Origin: an uncultured Pelagibacteraceae bacterium
Lineage (GTDB): Bacteria; Pseudomonadota; Alphaproteobacteria; Pelagibacterales; Pelagibacteraceae
Length of the DNA: 64,000 nt
NCBI GenBank assembly: GCA_902543535.1
Contig: CACBYG010000004.1
Span: 1 to 64,000 of the forward strand
Direction of reading: 5' to 3'
Shown one piece after another: positions 45,381 to 53,978 of this stretch. Under the pieces are notes generated by a model. That model saw nothing but the letters and a program-made list of their open reading frames with translations, did not search any database and was not told where the DNA came from. Both the position numbers and the translations under genes were made by a program. How positions within the stretch are numbered: position 1 is the stretch's first letter; each line of letters starts with the position of its first letter.

Positions 45381-46540
45381 TTAAATAAATCTATTAGTGC
45401 TTTAGCTTTTATAAAGTTTTCATTAAACTCATTATTAGCATTGCTATCTATTACAACACCAGAAGCGACTGAAATTTCTGAAATATTTTTAAAATTAAGT
45501 ATTGAGCGAATAATAATATTAAACTTCATATCTCCATTAAATTTAATATATCCAAAACTTCCAGTGTAAATATTTCTGTTTTCCTTTTCTTGGTTGTTTA
45601 GAAGGTTTAGTGTGCTTACTTTAGGACAACCTATTACAGAGCCACCAGGCATCATTGATTTAACTATATCAATGGTTTTTACCTTTTTGTTCAACTTACC
45701 TTTTATCAAACTTACATAGTGAAAAAGATCTTTATATTCCTCAATAGTTTTTTCTTTTTTTATTTTAACTGACCCTGGGATACAAATTCGCGATAAATCA
45801 CTTCGTTCCATGTCAACAATCATATTATGTTCCTTTGTCTCTTTAATGTTTTTCCTAAAATATTGAAGTGCTTTACTTTTATTTAAACTTGTATTTTTCT
45901 TAAGGGTACCTGCAATTGGTTTAGTAATTATTGATCTTCCTTTTTTCTCAATTAAGGTCTCAGGTGAACAGCTGATAACTGAATAATTTTTATCTTTAAT
46001 CAAAAATGCTTCTGGAGCAAGATTTGATTTAGATAGGCGACAAAAAAAATCCAGGGGATCTATTTTTGATTTATTTTTATACTTAGTGCAAATTTTAATT
46101 TGATAAGTTTCGCCTTGTTTAATTTTTCTTTTAAACTTATTAAATATTCTTGTATAATTTTTCCTATCGATATTTATTTTAAATTGTTTATTTTTTTTTT
46201 CTGATGGAGGGGCTTTAAATGACAGATTTTCGCTTAAACTTATTAAAGTTTCAGGTTTATAAAAAATTCCCTTAGGAAAAAAGTTGGTTTTTTGCTTAGG
46301 AAATTTAATGCCTATTAAGTAGTTTAAAAGTTCATAGCCAAAAAAACCAATATAAAGATCAGTTTTTTTGATTTTTTTTTTATTTGAAGAAATTGTCTCC
46401 AAAAAGTTCGTGACGTTATTATTTGATAAAATAATTTTTTTTGAAAAATCTGTAAATAAATCAAACCCATTTGATGTTTTGTAAATAACGTATGGTTTGG
46501 CAGATAAATTAATATCGTTTAAAATTTTATTTGTGCTCAA
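45377..46540 (-). CDS. pabB: Chorismate-binding synthase component I (PabB-like, PIAGT variant)
   Basis: 387 aa, shorter than typical TrpE. The chorismate-binding domain has GETYQIKICTKY near 143-154, PIAGT at 208-212, and MMPGGSVIGCPK at 296-307. Order pabB-pabA-pabC points to p-aminobenzoate synthesis. However, canonical PabB has a lysine in the PIKGT motif that forms a covalent intermediate, whereas here it is Ala210, as in anthranilate synthase. The short N-terminal domain without an obvious tryptophan-inhibition motif favours PabB. Either a lysine-less PabB or an anthranilate-type enzyme. Confidence 0.82.
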   Translation of the reverse strand: MSTNKILNDINLSAKPYVIYKTSNGFDLFTDFSKKIILSNNNVTNFLETISSNKKKIKKTDLYIGFFGYELLNYLIGIKFPKQKTNFFPKGIFYKPETLISLSENLSFKAPPSEKKNKQFKINIDRKNYTRIFNKFKRKIKQGETYQIKICTKYKNKSKIDPLDFFCRLSKSNLAPEAFLIKDKNYSVISCSPETLIEKKGRSIITKPIAGTLKKNTSLNKSKALQYFRKNIKETKEHNMIVDMERSDLSRICIPGSVKIKKEKTIEEYKDLFHYVSLIKGKLNKKVKTIDIVKSMMPGGSVIGCPKVSTLNLLNNQEKENRNIYTGSFGYIKFNGDMKFNIIIRSILNFKNISEISVASGVVIDSNANNEFNENFIKAKALIDLFK

Positions 46541-46541
46541 T

Positions 46542-47762
46542 TTAGTTTGTTTTTAATCTTAATACTGCTTCTTCTTTTATAGGTAAGTGGATTATTGCAG
46601 CGAAAATTGATAATGCAATTGCTAAATACCACGCATAGTCATAAGATCCATAAAGATCATGAAATAAACCACCAAGATAAGCTCCAAAAAATGATCCTAT
46701 TTGATGACTTAAAAAAACAATTCCATATAATAAACCTAAATATTTTGTTCCAAACATGTGAGCAACTATTCCACTTGTGGCTGGTACAGTTGATAACCAT
46801 AAGAAACCAAAACTGGCACCAAAAATAAAAGCATTAATATTACTAGCTGGTAAAAATATAAATAAAATAATAGATAAACCTCTTAAAGAATAAATAAAAC
46901 TTAAGATAATTTTTTTACTAATCTTAGTGGATAAATAACCACTCAAAAGTGAGCCAAATATATTAAACAATCCTATTAAAGATAATATTGCTGCTGCGGT
47001 CCAGCTTTCTAACCCTCTATCAATTACATAGGTAGGTACATGAGTTCCTACTAGTGTAATGTGAAAACCACAAACAAAAAAACCAGATACTAAAAGAATA
47101 TAACTTTTTGAGGCAAATGCTTCTTTAATTGCCTCTAAGGTGCTTTGAGAATTTGGTGTTTCAATACTTTGTTCTAATGATGGAGATCTTACAAAATATG
47201 AAACTATTAAACCTATAAAAAGAGCAAAAAGAAAGGCAATTAATGTAATTTTCCATCCATTTTCGTTTAGTGAGTATGTTGTTAGCAGTGGTGACAAAAA
47301 ATATCCAAAAGAGCCTATAGCTGTAACTAAGCTCATTGCAATTGTTCTATTAGATAATGGGAAATGTTTTCCTACTATAGCCATAGGAATGCTTATAGCT
47401 GTTCCACCTAAACCAATTCCCACTAAAATACCCATATCTATTTGAAAAAATATTCCTGTGTTTGGACCTGCGTAAAGAAAATAAATTCCTGCTATAAAAA
47501 AAATAAATGCTAAAGATATAGCTTTATGTCCACCATATTTATCTGCTATTGCTCCAAATATAGGTCCGGTAAGTCCCCACATTAGCATTTGTATCCCTAT
47601 AGAAAGTCCAGCTTCTGTTAATGAAATTCCTAAATCATTTTTAAAGTCCATAAAGAATAGACCAAAAGTTTGTCTAACACCTAATGATATTAGAACTACT
47701 AAACATGCAGCTATTAAAGTTATTAGAGCAGTTTTATTCCTGATAAATTTTTCAGTACTCAT
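46542..47762 (-). CDS. Major facilitator superfamily transporter
   Basis: 406 aa with 12 hydrophobic helices. The MFS loop motif is seen as GAIADKYGGHKAIS near residues 70-83 and a second-half counterpart GYLSTKISKK near 275-284. The layout resembles the monocarboxylate/oxalate-formate group, with RQTFGLFFMDF in helix 1. Substrate unknown. It is one base pair from pabB and 6 bp after metC on the same strand, so it may be co-transcribed with both. Confidence 0.87.
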   Translation of the reverse strand: MSTEKFIRNKTALITLIAACLVVLISLGVRQTFGLFFMDFKNDLGISLTEAGLSIGIQMLMWGLTGPIFGAIADKYGGHKAISLAFIFFIAGIYFLYAGPNTGIFFQIDMGILVGIGLGGTAISIPMAIVGKHFPLSNRTIAMSLVTAIGSFGYFLSPLLTTYSLNENGWKITLIAFLFALFIGLIVSYFVRSPSLEQSIETPNSQSTLEAIKEAFASKSYILLVSGFFVCGFHITLVGTHVPTYVIDRGLESWTAAAILSLIGLFNIFGSLLSGYLSTKISKKIILSFIYSLRGLSIILFIFLPASNINAFIFGASFGFLWLSTVPATSGIVAHMFGTKYLGLLYGIVFLSHQIGSFFGAYLGGLFHDLYGSYDYAWYLAIALSIFAAIIHLPIKEEAVLRLKTN

Positions 47763-47768
47763 AGGAAT

Positions 47769-48944
47769 TTACTTTAAGTATTTTAAAGCTTGCTTTATAT
47801 CAGTGATAAGGTCGCTAGGGTCCTCTAATCCAATATGTAATCTCACTAAATGTTCATCTTTTGCTAATTTTAAAAACTTTCTGGTACCTGTCTCCCTATA
47901 CTCTTGATGTAAAGCTAAACTTTCAAATCCACCCCAACTGTAACCATAGCCAAATAGTTTTAAAGAGTTAACAAATTTCCTGACAGAATTTATATTTTTA
48001 CTTTTAATTTTTAAACCCATTAAACCAGAAGCTCCTGAATAGTACTTTTTCCACATCTTATAATTATAAGAACCTTTTTTATAAGGATAAAGGAGTTTGA
48101 TATTTTTAAATCTAGATAAAAATTTTGCAACTTTGTCTGCATTTTCTCTGTGTCTATCTAGTCTTACATCTAAAGTTCTTAATCCTCTTGTAATCAAATA
48201 GGCGTCATCAGGACCAAGTCTTAAACCAGTAATTCTCTCTGCAGCTTTCACTTTGGAAAATACTTTTTTATTTACTGCTAAAGATCCTCCCATAACATCT
48301 GAATGACCTGAATAGTATTTTGTTGCAGATACAATTGACATATCAAATCCAAGTTTTATTGGTTTTAAAAAATATGGTGTTCCCCATGTATTATCCATAG
48401 CAGTTAAAATTTTATTTTTTTTGGCAATGGAAATTATTTTTCCTAGATCTTGAAAATCAAAAGAATTACTTCCTGGATTCTCTACAAAAATTAACCTTGT
48501 TTTTTTTGTAATATTTTTTTCTAAAGTTTTAAGATCATGAGGATTATAAAAAGTTGTTTTAATATTAAAATCTTTTAAAAAATTTTCGGTTAATATTCTT
48601 GTTGGACTATAAACTGGATCTGCTGCAATAATTTCATCTCCAGGTCTGGTAACACTAAATATAGCTAAAAAAACAGCCCCAAAACCTGTTGGAGTTGTAA
48701 AAACATGATAACTTTCCTCAAGCTTGGTTAAAATTTTTTGTAAAATATAAGTAGTTGATGTGCCCTGTCTTGCATAATCATAATGACCTCCAATAGGATT
48801 TTTTTGAGCTTTTGCTTGAGTTTTTCTTATATCTTTCATTGATTTAAAAATTATGGTGGACGCTCTAACTACTGGTGGATTAACTGATTGATTGTGAAAA
48901 TCTTTTGCTGTGTGCTTAAGAAAAGTCTTGAAAGAACTACTCAT
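47769..48944 (-). CDS. metC: Cystathionine beta-lyase-like PLP enzyme
   Basis: 391 aa of the Cys/Met metabolism PLP family. TPTGFGAVFLAIFS near residues 95-108 binds the cofactor phosphate, ENPGSNSFDFQD near 156-167 precedes the PLP aspartate, and the lysine is in SIVSATKYYSGHSDVMGG near 203-220. Length and the GLRTLDVRLDRH segment fit cystathionine beta-lyase (cystathionine to homocysteine) better than gamma-synthase, but a gamma-lyase role is possible. It has its own upstream spacer and leads into the MFS gene. Confidence 0.87.
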   Translation of the reverse strand: MSSSFKTFLKHTAKDFHNQSVNPPVVRASTIIFKSMKDIRKTQAKAQKNPIGGHYDYARQGTSTTYILQKILTKLEESYHVFTTPTGFGAVFLAIFSVTRPGDEIIAADPVYSPTRILTENFLKDFNIKTTFYNPHDLKTLEKNITKKTRLIFVENPGSNSFDFQDLGKIISIAKKNKILTAMDNTWGTPYFLKPIKLGFDMSIVSATKYYSGHSDVMGGSLAVNKKVFSKVKAAERITGLRLGPDDAYLITRGLRTLDVRLDRHRENADKVAKFLSRFKNIKLLYPYKKGSYNYKMWKKYYSGASGLMGLKIKSKNINSVRKFVNSLKLFGYGYSWGGFESLALHQEYRETGTRKFLKLAKDEHLVRLHIGLEDPSDLITDIKQALKYLK

Positions 48945-49017
48945 AATAAAATTTGATATGTTTAAAAGACAATGCTATATCCCATGAAAAACGTCAATAT
49001 AATTAAAATAGGATTGA

Positions 49018-49101
49018 ATGAGTTACCCCAAAAAACATAGAGGTCGAAGAAAACAAGGCTCAAAAAAAAGAAGAGCTAAAAGAAAAAATAAAAAGAAGTA
49101 A
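49018..49101 (+). CDS. 27-aa highly basic microprotein
   Basis: Reads MSYPKKHRGRRKQGSKKRRA followed by KRKNKKK and stop. More than half of the residues are Lys or Arg, as in tiny ribosome-associated or nucleic-acid-binding peptides. It lies in the spacer between mnmA (convergent, 8 bp away) and metC. I do not recognise a family. An A-rich stretch readily encodes lysine, so a chance ORF is possible, but arginine and histidine codons in order argue against pure poly-A. Confidence 0.42.
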   Translation: MSYPKKHRGRRKQGSKKRRAKRKNKKK

Positions 49102-49109
49102 ACAAACTT

Positions 49110-50228
49110 CTATTCTTTAATCCACCCACCACCAAGAACTTTATACCCAAATTGGTCTTTGTTATAAAAAACACAAGCTTGTCCTGGTGAAATGCCATCC
49201 TCTGGTACGCTAAGATTAACAATCCCTGTTTTATTATCATTTAAATGCACATTCGCTTCTAATAAATCGCCAGTTGATCGCACTTTCACAAAAATTTTTT
49301 TTTCTAATTCTATATTTGGTGCTAATAAATTTATGTCTTTTAAAGATATTGTTTTTTTTCCTAATTTCTCTTTTGGTCCAACAATTATTTCATTCCTATC
49401 AGAATTAATCTTAAGCACATAAAGAGGCTCTATATCTGAAACCTTTATTCCTTTTCGTTGACCTATTGTAAAATTAATAATTCCATCATGCACTCCTATA
49501 ACCTCTCCATTTAAATTCTTGATATTTCCTTTTTGAAAAGAGTCAGGTCTAAATTTTTGTATAACTGATGCATAATCTCCATTTGGAACAAAGCAAATAT
49601 CTTGGCTATCAGGCTTATCAGCAACATTCAAATCTAAATTTTTTGCAATTTCTCGAGTTTTATCTTTTAACATTCCACCCAAAGGAAATCTTAAATAATC
49701 TAATTGCTCTCTAGTTGTATTAAATAGAAAATAACTTTGATCTCTGTTCTCATCAATGGCTCTGTACATATTTGTAGTATTTTTTTCTGTAATACTTTTT
49801 ACATAATGACCAGTAACCAATGCATCTGCATTAAGATCTTTTGCTACCTTAAATAAGTCTTTAAATTTTACTGTTTGATTACATTGCACACAAGGAATTG
49901 GTGTTTCACCTTTTAAATAACTCTCAACGAAATTATCTATTACTCCTTGTTTAAATTTATCCTGATAATATAAAATTTTATGTTCAATATCTAATTTATG
50001 AGCCACACGTTTTGCATCCATAATATCTTGACCGGAACAACATTGTTTAGAAGCTGCTACTTCCTTGCCATCATCGTATAGTTTTAATGTAATACCTATA
50101 ACTTTATAACCCTCTTTTTTCATAATGCCTGCAACAGTGGATGAATCTACGCCACCAGACATAGCTACTACTACAGTAGTTTCTGATGGTTTTTTGTTAA
50201 AACCTAAAGAGTTTAATTCTTTGCTCAT
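49110..50228 (-). CDS. mnmA: tRNA-uridine 2-sulfurtransferase
   Basis: 372 aa PP-loop enzyme that adds sulfur to U34 of tRNA-Lys, Glu and Gln. ATP-binding [15 protein letters not shown] near residues 20-34; the first catalytic cysteine in [14 protein letters not shown] near 117; the second in DSQDICFVP near 210; C-terminal GQACVFY typical of MnmA. Length is normal. It is divergent from the DUF3553 gene. The sulfur donor system is not in the window. Confidence 0.96.
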   Translation of the reverse strand: MSKELNSLGFNKKPSETTVVVAMSGGVDSSTVAGIMKKEGYKVIGITLKLYDDGKEVAASKQCCSGQDIMDAKRVAHKLDIEHKILYYQDKFKQGVIDNFVESYLKGETPIPCVQCNQTVKFKDLFKVAKDLNADALVTGHYVKSITEKNTTNMYRAIDENRDQSYFLFNTTREQLDYLRFPLGGMLKDKTREIAKNLDLNVADKPDSQDICFVPNGDYASVIQKFRPDSFQKGNIKNLNGEVIGVHDGIINFTIGQRKGIKVSDIEPLYVLKINSDRNEIIVGPKEKLGKKTISLKDINLLAPNIELEKKIFVKVRSTGDLLEANVHLNDNKTGIVNLSVPEDGISPGQACVFYNKDQFGYKVLGGGWIKE

Positions 50229-50269
50229 AAGGTGGTATTTATACTGATTTACAATATAAGTTAAATTAA

Positions 50270-50440
50270 ATGATTTTAGATTATGAACCAGGTGACAAAG
50301 TCACTAATCCAAACAACAAAGAATGGGGAATAGGACAGGTGCAATCTATAATAAACGACAAAGTAACTGTAAATTTTGAAAATGCTGGAAAAAAAGTAAT
50401 TAATGCAAAAAATATCGAATTAAGAAAATTAGGTAAATAA
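50270..50440 (+). CDS. DUF3553 small protein
   Basis: 56 aa reading [20 protein letters not shown], then [25 protein letters not shown] in the middle. This matches the alphaproteobacterial DUF3553 pattern (EPG-x-V...WG-x-GQVQS...VNF-x-xAGK), an SH3-like, CarD/UvrD-tail-like fold. It probably binds nucleic acid or RNA polymerase, but the role is not established. It lies 4 bp before cysQ on the same strand and is divergent from mnmA. Confidence 0.82.
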   Translation: MILDYEPGDKVTNPNNKEWGIGQVQSIINDKVTVNFENAGKKVINAKNIELRKLGK

Positions 50441-50444
50441 TAAA

Positions 50445-51209
50445 ATGGATTTAAGAAAGATAGTTGAGGATTTGATTAAATGTTTTTTAAATGCTGGAGA
50501 TTTAGCTATCGAATTACGAGAAAAAGGCTTAATAAAAAAAATTAAATCTGACAACACCCCTGTCAGCAACGGTGACTTAGAAGTAAATAATCTTATATCA
50601 AAAGTAATTTCTAAAATAACTCCTGAAATTCCGATCATTTCTGAGGAAAGTTTAGAGAATAAAGATAAATCAAATTTAAAAAATTTTTGGCTTATAGATC
50701 CAATAGATGGAACATATGATTACATAAATAATTTAGAAGAATTTACAATTAATGCTGGATTAATAATAGACAATAAACCAGTGGCAGGTTTAATTAATGC
50801 ACCTGCTAAGAAGAGAATGTTTTACTCTTATGGAGAGGGTAATGCTTATGAACTTTTTAATGGAAAAACATCTAATCTTAGTAACTCAATAACAAAAAAT
50901 ACTGGACCAATCAAGTTTATATCTTATTCGAATAAAATTAAACCCGAAATACAAAAAATATACGATGAATTAGGAGTAAAACAAAATATTAGAATGAAAA
51001 GTTCTCTTAAATTTTGTGTGGTTGCAACAGGTGAATACGATGGTTATGTGGCAGAACCAAGAGCCTATGAATGGGATGTAGCAGCTGGACATGCAATTTT
51101 AAATCATTCAGGTGGGCTGGTTACTGATTTTGATGGAAATGAAATTTTATATGGTAAACCTGATTTAAAAAATACAAGTCTTATATTAAAAAGCAAAACT
51201 ATAATATAA
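50445..51209 (+). CDS. cysQ: 3'(2'),5'-bisphosphate nucleotidase (CysQ)
   Basis: 254 aa of the inositol-monophosphatase fold. Metal-binding residues are visible: ISEES near 66-70, DPIDGTYDYIN near 85-95, and EWDVAAGHAIL near 205-215. It hydrolyses 3'-phosphoadenosine 5'-phosphate (PAP) to AMP and phosphate. PAP also arises from acyl-carrier-protein activation, so the gene makes sense even without assimilatory sulfate reduction. It shares one base (TAATG) with the next small gene. Confidence 0.9.
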   Translation: MDLRKIVEDLIKCFLNAGDLAIELREKGLIKKIKSDNTPVSNGDLEVNNLISKVISKITPEIPIISEESLENKDKSNLKNFWLIDPIDGTYDYINNLEEFTINAGLIIDNKPVAGLINAPAKKRMFYSYGEGNAYELFNGKTSNLSNSITKNTGPIKFISYSNKIKPEIQKIYDELGVKQNIRMKSSLKFCVVATGEYDGYVAEPRAYEWDVAAGHAILNHSGGLVTDFDGNEILYGKPDLKNTSLILKSKTII

Positions 51210-51352
51210 TGGATGAACAACTAAGAATTATATTAATAATAATAGTATCAGTTTCTATTTTCGGTTTATTAGTTTTTGTATTTGTGAAAAATTATATTAG
51301 AAATAAAATTAACAGTCTCTTAGAAGATGAAGAAAAAAAAAAATTAAAGTAA
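51209..51352 (+). CDS. 47-aa single-pass membrane microprotein
   Basis: Begins MDEQLRIILIIIVSVSIFGL and continues LVFVFVKNYIRNKINSLLEDEEKKKLK. One N-terminal helix (about residues 6-28) and a charged amphipathic cytoplasmic tail. Its ATG overlaps the cysQ stop (TAATG), so it is translationally coupled. The 3' end overlaps the convergent recX gene by 9 bp. No family recognised. The coupling and clean topology make it a likely real gene. Confidence 0.62.
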   Translation: MDEQLRIILIIIVSVSIFGLLVFVFVKNYIRNKINSLLEDEEKKKLK

Positions 51353-51907
51353 ATTAATTATTTTTAAAAATTCATCCTTCTCTATATCCATAACTTTTTT
51401 TGATGTTTCGAAATCAAAACCATTTCTTGCCAATAATGAAATATCCTTTTTATAAAATAAAGTTCTATTATCTTCAGCTCTTGCTGGTCCAATTCTTTTT
51501 TTTTTACAAATTTTTATTGCTGAAAAAAAATCTTGATCACTATTATTTTCTTTAATTTTTTCTACAGTATCTTTAATAAACTCACTACCTATTCCTTTTC
51601 CCATTAGATAATTACGAATTTTATTTAGTGAATGTCCTCTTTGAACCATGCTTTTTGCTTTGCTTTCAGAATAGAATTGATCATTAATAAATTTATTTTT
51701 TTCAAGGTCAGACAAAACAATATCAATTAATTTATTAACATCTTTTTTTCTTGAGTCTGTTGCAGAAAGTTTCATATATTTTTTTAACAAATATGTTTTA
51801 AGTTGTTGCTTAGAAGGAGCATATTTATCAACATATGCAAATGCAAAACTTCTCATCTCATCTACTGTGACTTGAAGGGTTTTTTTTTTATTTCTTATAG
51901 GAATCAT
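51344..51907 (-). CDS. recX: Regulatory protein RecX
   Basis: 187 aa, helical and basic. Segments VDKYAPSKQQLKTYLLKKY near 28-46, RGHSLNKIRNYLMGKGI near 94-110, and the C-terminal FLARNGFDFETSKKVM-type repeat are characteristic of the three-helix RecX repeats. RecX modulates RecA filament formation. recA is not adjacent. It is divergent from the ABA4-like gene with a 25-bp gap. Assignment by family pattern is fairly good. Confidence 0.8.
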   Translation of the reverse strand: MIPIRNKKKTLQVTVDEMRSFAFAYVDKYAPSKQQLKTYLLKKYMKLSATDSRKKDVNKLIDIVLSDLEKNKFINDQFYSESKAKSMVQRGHSLNKIRNYLMGKGIGSEFIKDTVEKIKENNSDQDFFSAIKICKKKRIGPARAEDNRTLFYKKDISLLARNGFDFETSKKVMDIEKDEFLKIINLL

Positions 51908-51932
51908 CGTAAGATTGAATATAATATATTAA

Positions 51933-52406
51933 ATGATCGAACAAATTTTTACTTATTTTACTATTGAGACACTTTATATGTGGATTAATTTAGGAATTCT
52001 ACCCTTCTGGTTTATATTAATTTTTTTTCCTCAATCATACCTAAGTAGATTTTTTGTGACTTCAATTTTTCCTTTTATATTACTGAGCGGTGTTTATATT
52101 TTTATTCTCTATAAATCATTCTTAATTGGTTATGACTTTGATGGGAATTTCAATTTATATTTAGGACTGAATGAATTATCAAGATTGTTTGAGGACTCTC
52201 TATACTTGTTGATCTTCTGGACACATTTTATTGCTATCAATTTGTTTGTTGGTGGATGGATAGTAAAAGACTCTCAAAAATTTTCTATTAATAAAATTTT
52301 ATTGGCAATTCCATTAATAATTACCTATTTAATAGGCCCTCTTGGAATTTTTATTTATTGGATAATCAGAATTTTTTACGCAAAAAGAATTAATCTATAT
52401 GAGTAA
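51933..52406 (+). CDS. ABA4-like (DUF4281) membrane protein
   Basis: 157 aa with four hydrophobic helices. The sequence WINLGILPFWFILIFFPQS at the N-terminus, EDSLYLLIFWTHFIAINLFVGGWIVKDS in the middle and LIGPLGIFIYWIIRIFY at the end match the ABA-deficient 4-like family (DUF4281), which in plants is needed for neoxanthin formation. The bacterial role is unknown; a carotenoid or retinal link would fit a proteorhodopsin-bearing marine bacterium but is speculation. It overlaps the next gene by 8 bp. Confidence 0.78.
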   Translation: MIEQIFTYFTIETLYMWINLGILPFWFILIFFPQSYLSRFFVTSIFPFILLSGVYIFILYKSFLIGYDFDGNFNLYLGLNELSRLFEDSLYLLIFWTHFIAINLFVGGWIVKDSQKFSINKILLAIPLIITYLIGPLGIFIYWIIRIFYAKRINLYE

Positions 52407-52977
52407 TCATATAGATTTTTATTTTGATATTATAAGCCCTTATGCCTTCATAGCTTATAAAAATATTGCTAAAGTTGAGAGCATTAAATTTAATTATAAA
52501 CCTATTTTATTAGGTGGATTGCATAATTTAGTTGAGATTACCGCTCCAGCTTTCAATAAATTTAAATTAAAAAATATGAAAAATGATTGTGAATTAGTTT
52601 CAAAAAAAAATAAAATAAATTTTAATTGGAATTCAAAATTTCCAGTGAACTCACTTAATATTATGAGGGGCTACTTATTTGTAGAGGAAAATAAAAAAAA
52701 AGAATATTTAAAAACTTTTTTTAATGCTTATTGGCAAGATGATATAGATTTAACTAGCTTAGAAAATATCGCTAAATTATTAGATAATTTAAGTATAGAT
52801 CACAAACAATTTTTTGAAGGTATTAACAAACAAGAAATTAAAGATGAATTAAAAAAAATTACAAATGAAGCCTTCAAAAAAGATATTTTTGGAGCACCGA
52901 CATTTGTTGTGAATAATAAAATCTTTTGGGGACAAGACAGATTAGAATATGCTCTAGAAGAATTAAATAATAATTAA
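52399..52977 (+). CDS. DsbA-family 2-hydroxychromene-2-carboxylate isomerase-like protein
   Basis: 192 aa. FYFDIISPYAFIAYKNI near residues 7-23 carries the family's SPY motif (serine of the glutathione site), FGAPTFVVNNKIFWGQDRLEYA near 165-186 is the conserved end. It belongs to the kappa-class glutathione-transferase/HCCA-isomerase group, where glutathione-dependent isomerisation of aromatic breakdown products is known; a role in naphthalene degradation is not implied here. It is coupled to the ABA4-like gene and converges with the rhodanese gene by 4 bp. Confidence 0.84.
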   Translation: MSNHIDFYFDIISPYAFIAYKNIAKVESIKFNYKPILLGGLHNLVEITAPAFNKFKLKNMKNDCELVSKKNKINFNWNSKFPVNSLNIMRGYLFVEENKKKEYLKTFFNAYWQDDIDLTSLENIAKLLDNLSIDHKQFFEGINKQEIKDELKKITNEAFKKDIFGAPTFVVNNKIFWGQDRLEYALEELNNN

Positions 52978-53357
52978 ACTATTTTAAATTTACTATTTCT
53001 TAAAGCTCCAAATCCACCATCTATGTGTGAAACTTTTTCAAAACCCATATCTTTTAATGTTTTTGCAGCGAGAGCTGACCGTAACCCTCCAGCACAAAAC
53101 AATACCATTTCTTTTGATTGATCAAGCTTACCTTGTTGAAAGTAAGGACTGTTTGGATCCAACCAAAATTCCATCATTCCTCTTGGTATGTGATGAGAGT
53201 TCTCTATACGACCTTCTTTTTCTAATTCACGAACGTCCCTAATATCAATTAGATTACAACTATTTTCTTCAACCATTTTAAATGCCTGATCAGTATCAAT
53301 TGTTTTTATTTCTTTAAGTGCTTCCGCAACCAAAGACTGTGCTGATTTTATTTTCAT
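52974..53357 (-). CDS. Single-domain rhodanese-like sulfurtransferase
   Basis: 127 aa. Rhodanese domain with LIDIRDVRELEKEGRIENSHHIPRG near residues 36-60 and the active-site loop VLFCAGGLRSALAA with catalytic Cys88. No signal peptide, so cytoplasmic. It transfers sulfane sulfur or handles thiosulfate-type compounds; the physiological acceptor is unknown. It lies back to back with bcp (divergent, 45-bp gap). Confidence 0.9.
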   Translation of the reverse strand: MKIKSAQSLVAEALKEIKTIDTDQAFKMVEENSCNLIDIRDVRELEKEGRIENSHHIPRGMMEFWLDPNSPYFQQGKLDQSKEMVLFCAGGLRSALAAKTLKDMGFEKVSHIDGGFGALRNSKFKIV

Positions 53358-53402
53358 AATTTTATTTAAATTATCTTAAAATCATTATAATTCTAGAAAA
53401 AT

Positions 53403-53870
53403 ATGTTAAAAATAAATTCTAAAGCTCCAGCTTTCAGTTCTCAATCAACATCTAAAAAAAATTATTCTTTAAAAGATTCTATTGGAAAATACGTTGTTTT
53501 GTATTTCTATCCCAAAGACGATACACCTGGGTGTACAACTGAAACTAACGATTTTAATAAATTTCTATCAAAATTTAAAAAATTAAATTGTGAAGTTTAT
53601 GGAATTTCAAAGGATAATTTGGCAAGTCATGATAAATTTAAAGATAAATATAAGATAAAATTTGATTTATTAGCAGACGAAGAATTAAAACTTCTCAAAA
53701 AATACAAAGTTTGGGGTAAAAAGAAATTCATGGGTCGAGAATTTATGGGAACAATTCGGTCAACTTACTTAATTGATAAAAAAGGTAAAGTGTTAAAAAC
53801 TTGGACAAACGTCAAAGTTAAAGACCATGCTAAAGAGGTTCTAGAAACTCTTAAAAGTATTTCAAAATAA
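53403..53870 (+). CDS. bcp: Thioredoxin-dependent peroxiredoxin (Bcp/PrxQ)
   Basis: 155 aa. The peroxidatic Cys44 is in YPKDDTPGCTTETNDF; the second cysteine found five residues later in two-Cys Bcp proteins is missing, so it may be a 1-Cys type or use Cys in KLNCEVYG. It reduces hydroperoxides in the cytoplasm. Later conserved segments LLADEELKLLKKYKVWGKK and RSTYLIDKKGKV are as in the family. Divergent from the rhodanese gene. Length is normal. Confidence 0.93.
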   Translation: MLKINSKAPAFSSQSTSKKNYSLKDSIGKYVVLYFYPKDDTPGCTTETNDFNKFLSKFKKLNCEVYGISKDNLASHDKFKDKYKIKFDLLADEELKLLKKYKVWGKKKFMGREFMGTIRSTYLIDKKGKVLKTWTNVKVKDHAKEVLETLKSISK

Positions 53871-53872
53871 AA

Positions 53873-53890
53873 AGGCCCCTTTCGGGGCCT
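53873..53890 (-). terminator. Rho-independent terminator of amt
   Basis: AGGCCCC pairs with GGGGCCT around a GAAA tetraloop (minus strand), followed on the minus strand by TTTTTATTTT. The T-run is on the minus-strand side, so it ends the amt transcript about 100 nt after the stop codon. On the plus strand it directly follows bcp but has no T-run, so bcp would be only weakly terminated. Confidence 0.85.
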
Positions 53891-53935
53891 CAGATTAACT
53901 AACAAGAGAGAGAGATATTTGTTAATTTTTTGTTA

Positions 53936-53978
53936 GGAGCTCTTCAATGAGATAACGACATGGAGATCGAAGAGCCCC
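53936..53978 (-). other. Stem-loop in the amt 3' region (candidate 3'-UTR RNA)
   Basis: On the minus strand GGGGCTCTTC (53978-53969) pairs over ten positions (one G-U) with GAAGAGCTCC (53945-53936), enclosing a 23-nt loop. It lies between the amt stop and the terminator. Together with the terminator it gives about 120 nt of structured, non-coding RNA that could be an mRNA-stabilising element or be processed into a small RNA. Confidence 0.5.

Noticed and set aside
47769-49017. SAM-type riboswitch upstream of the MetC-like gene
   Set aside because: The short spacer 48945-49017 shows no convincing paired structure or recognisable SAM-V-like core.
53873-53890. Terminator for bcp on the plus strand
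   Set aside because: The hairpin directly follows bcp, but the plus strand has CAGATT rather than a T-run; the T-run is on the amt side.
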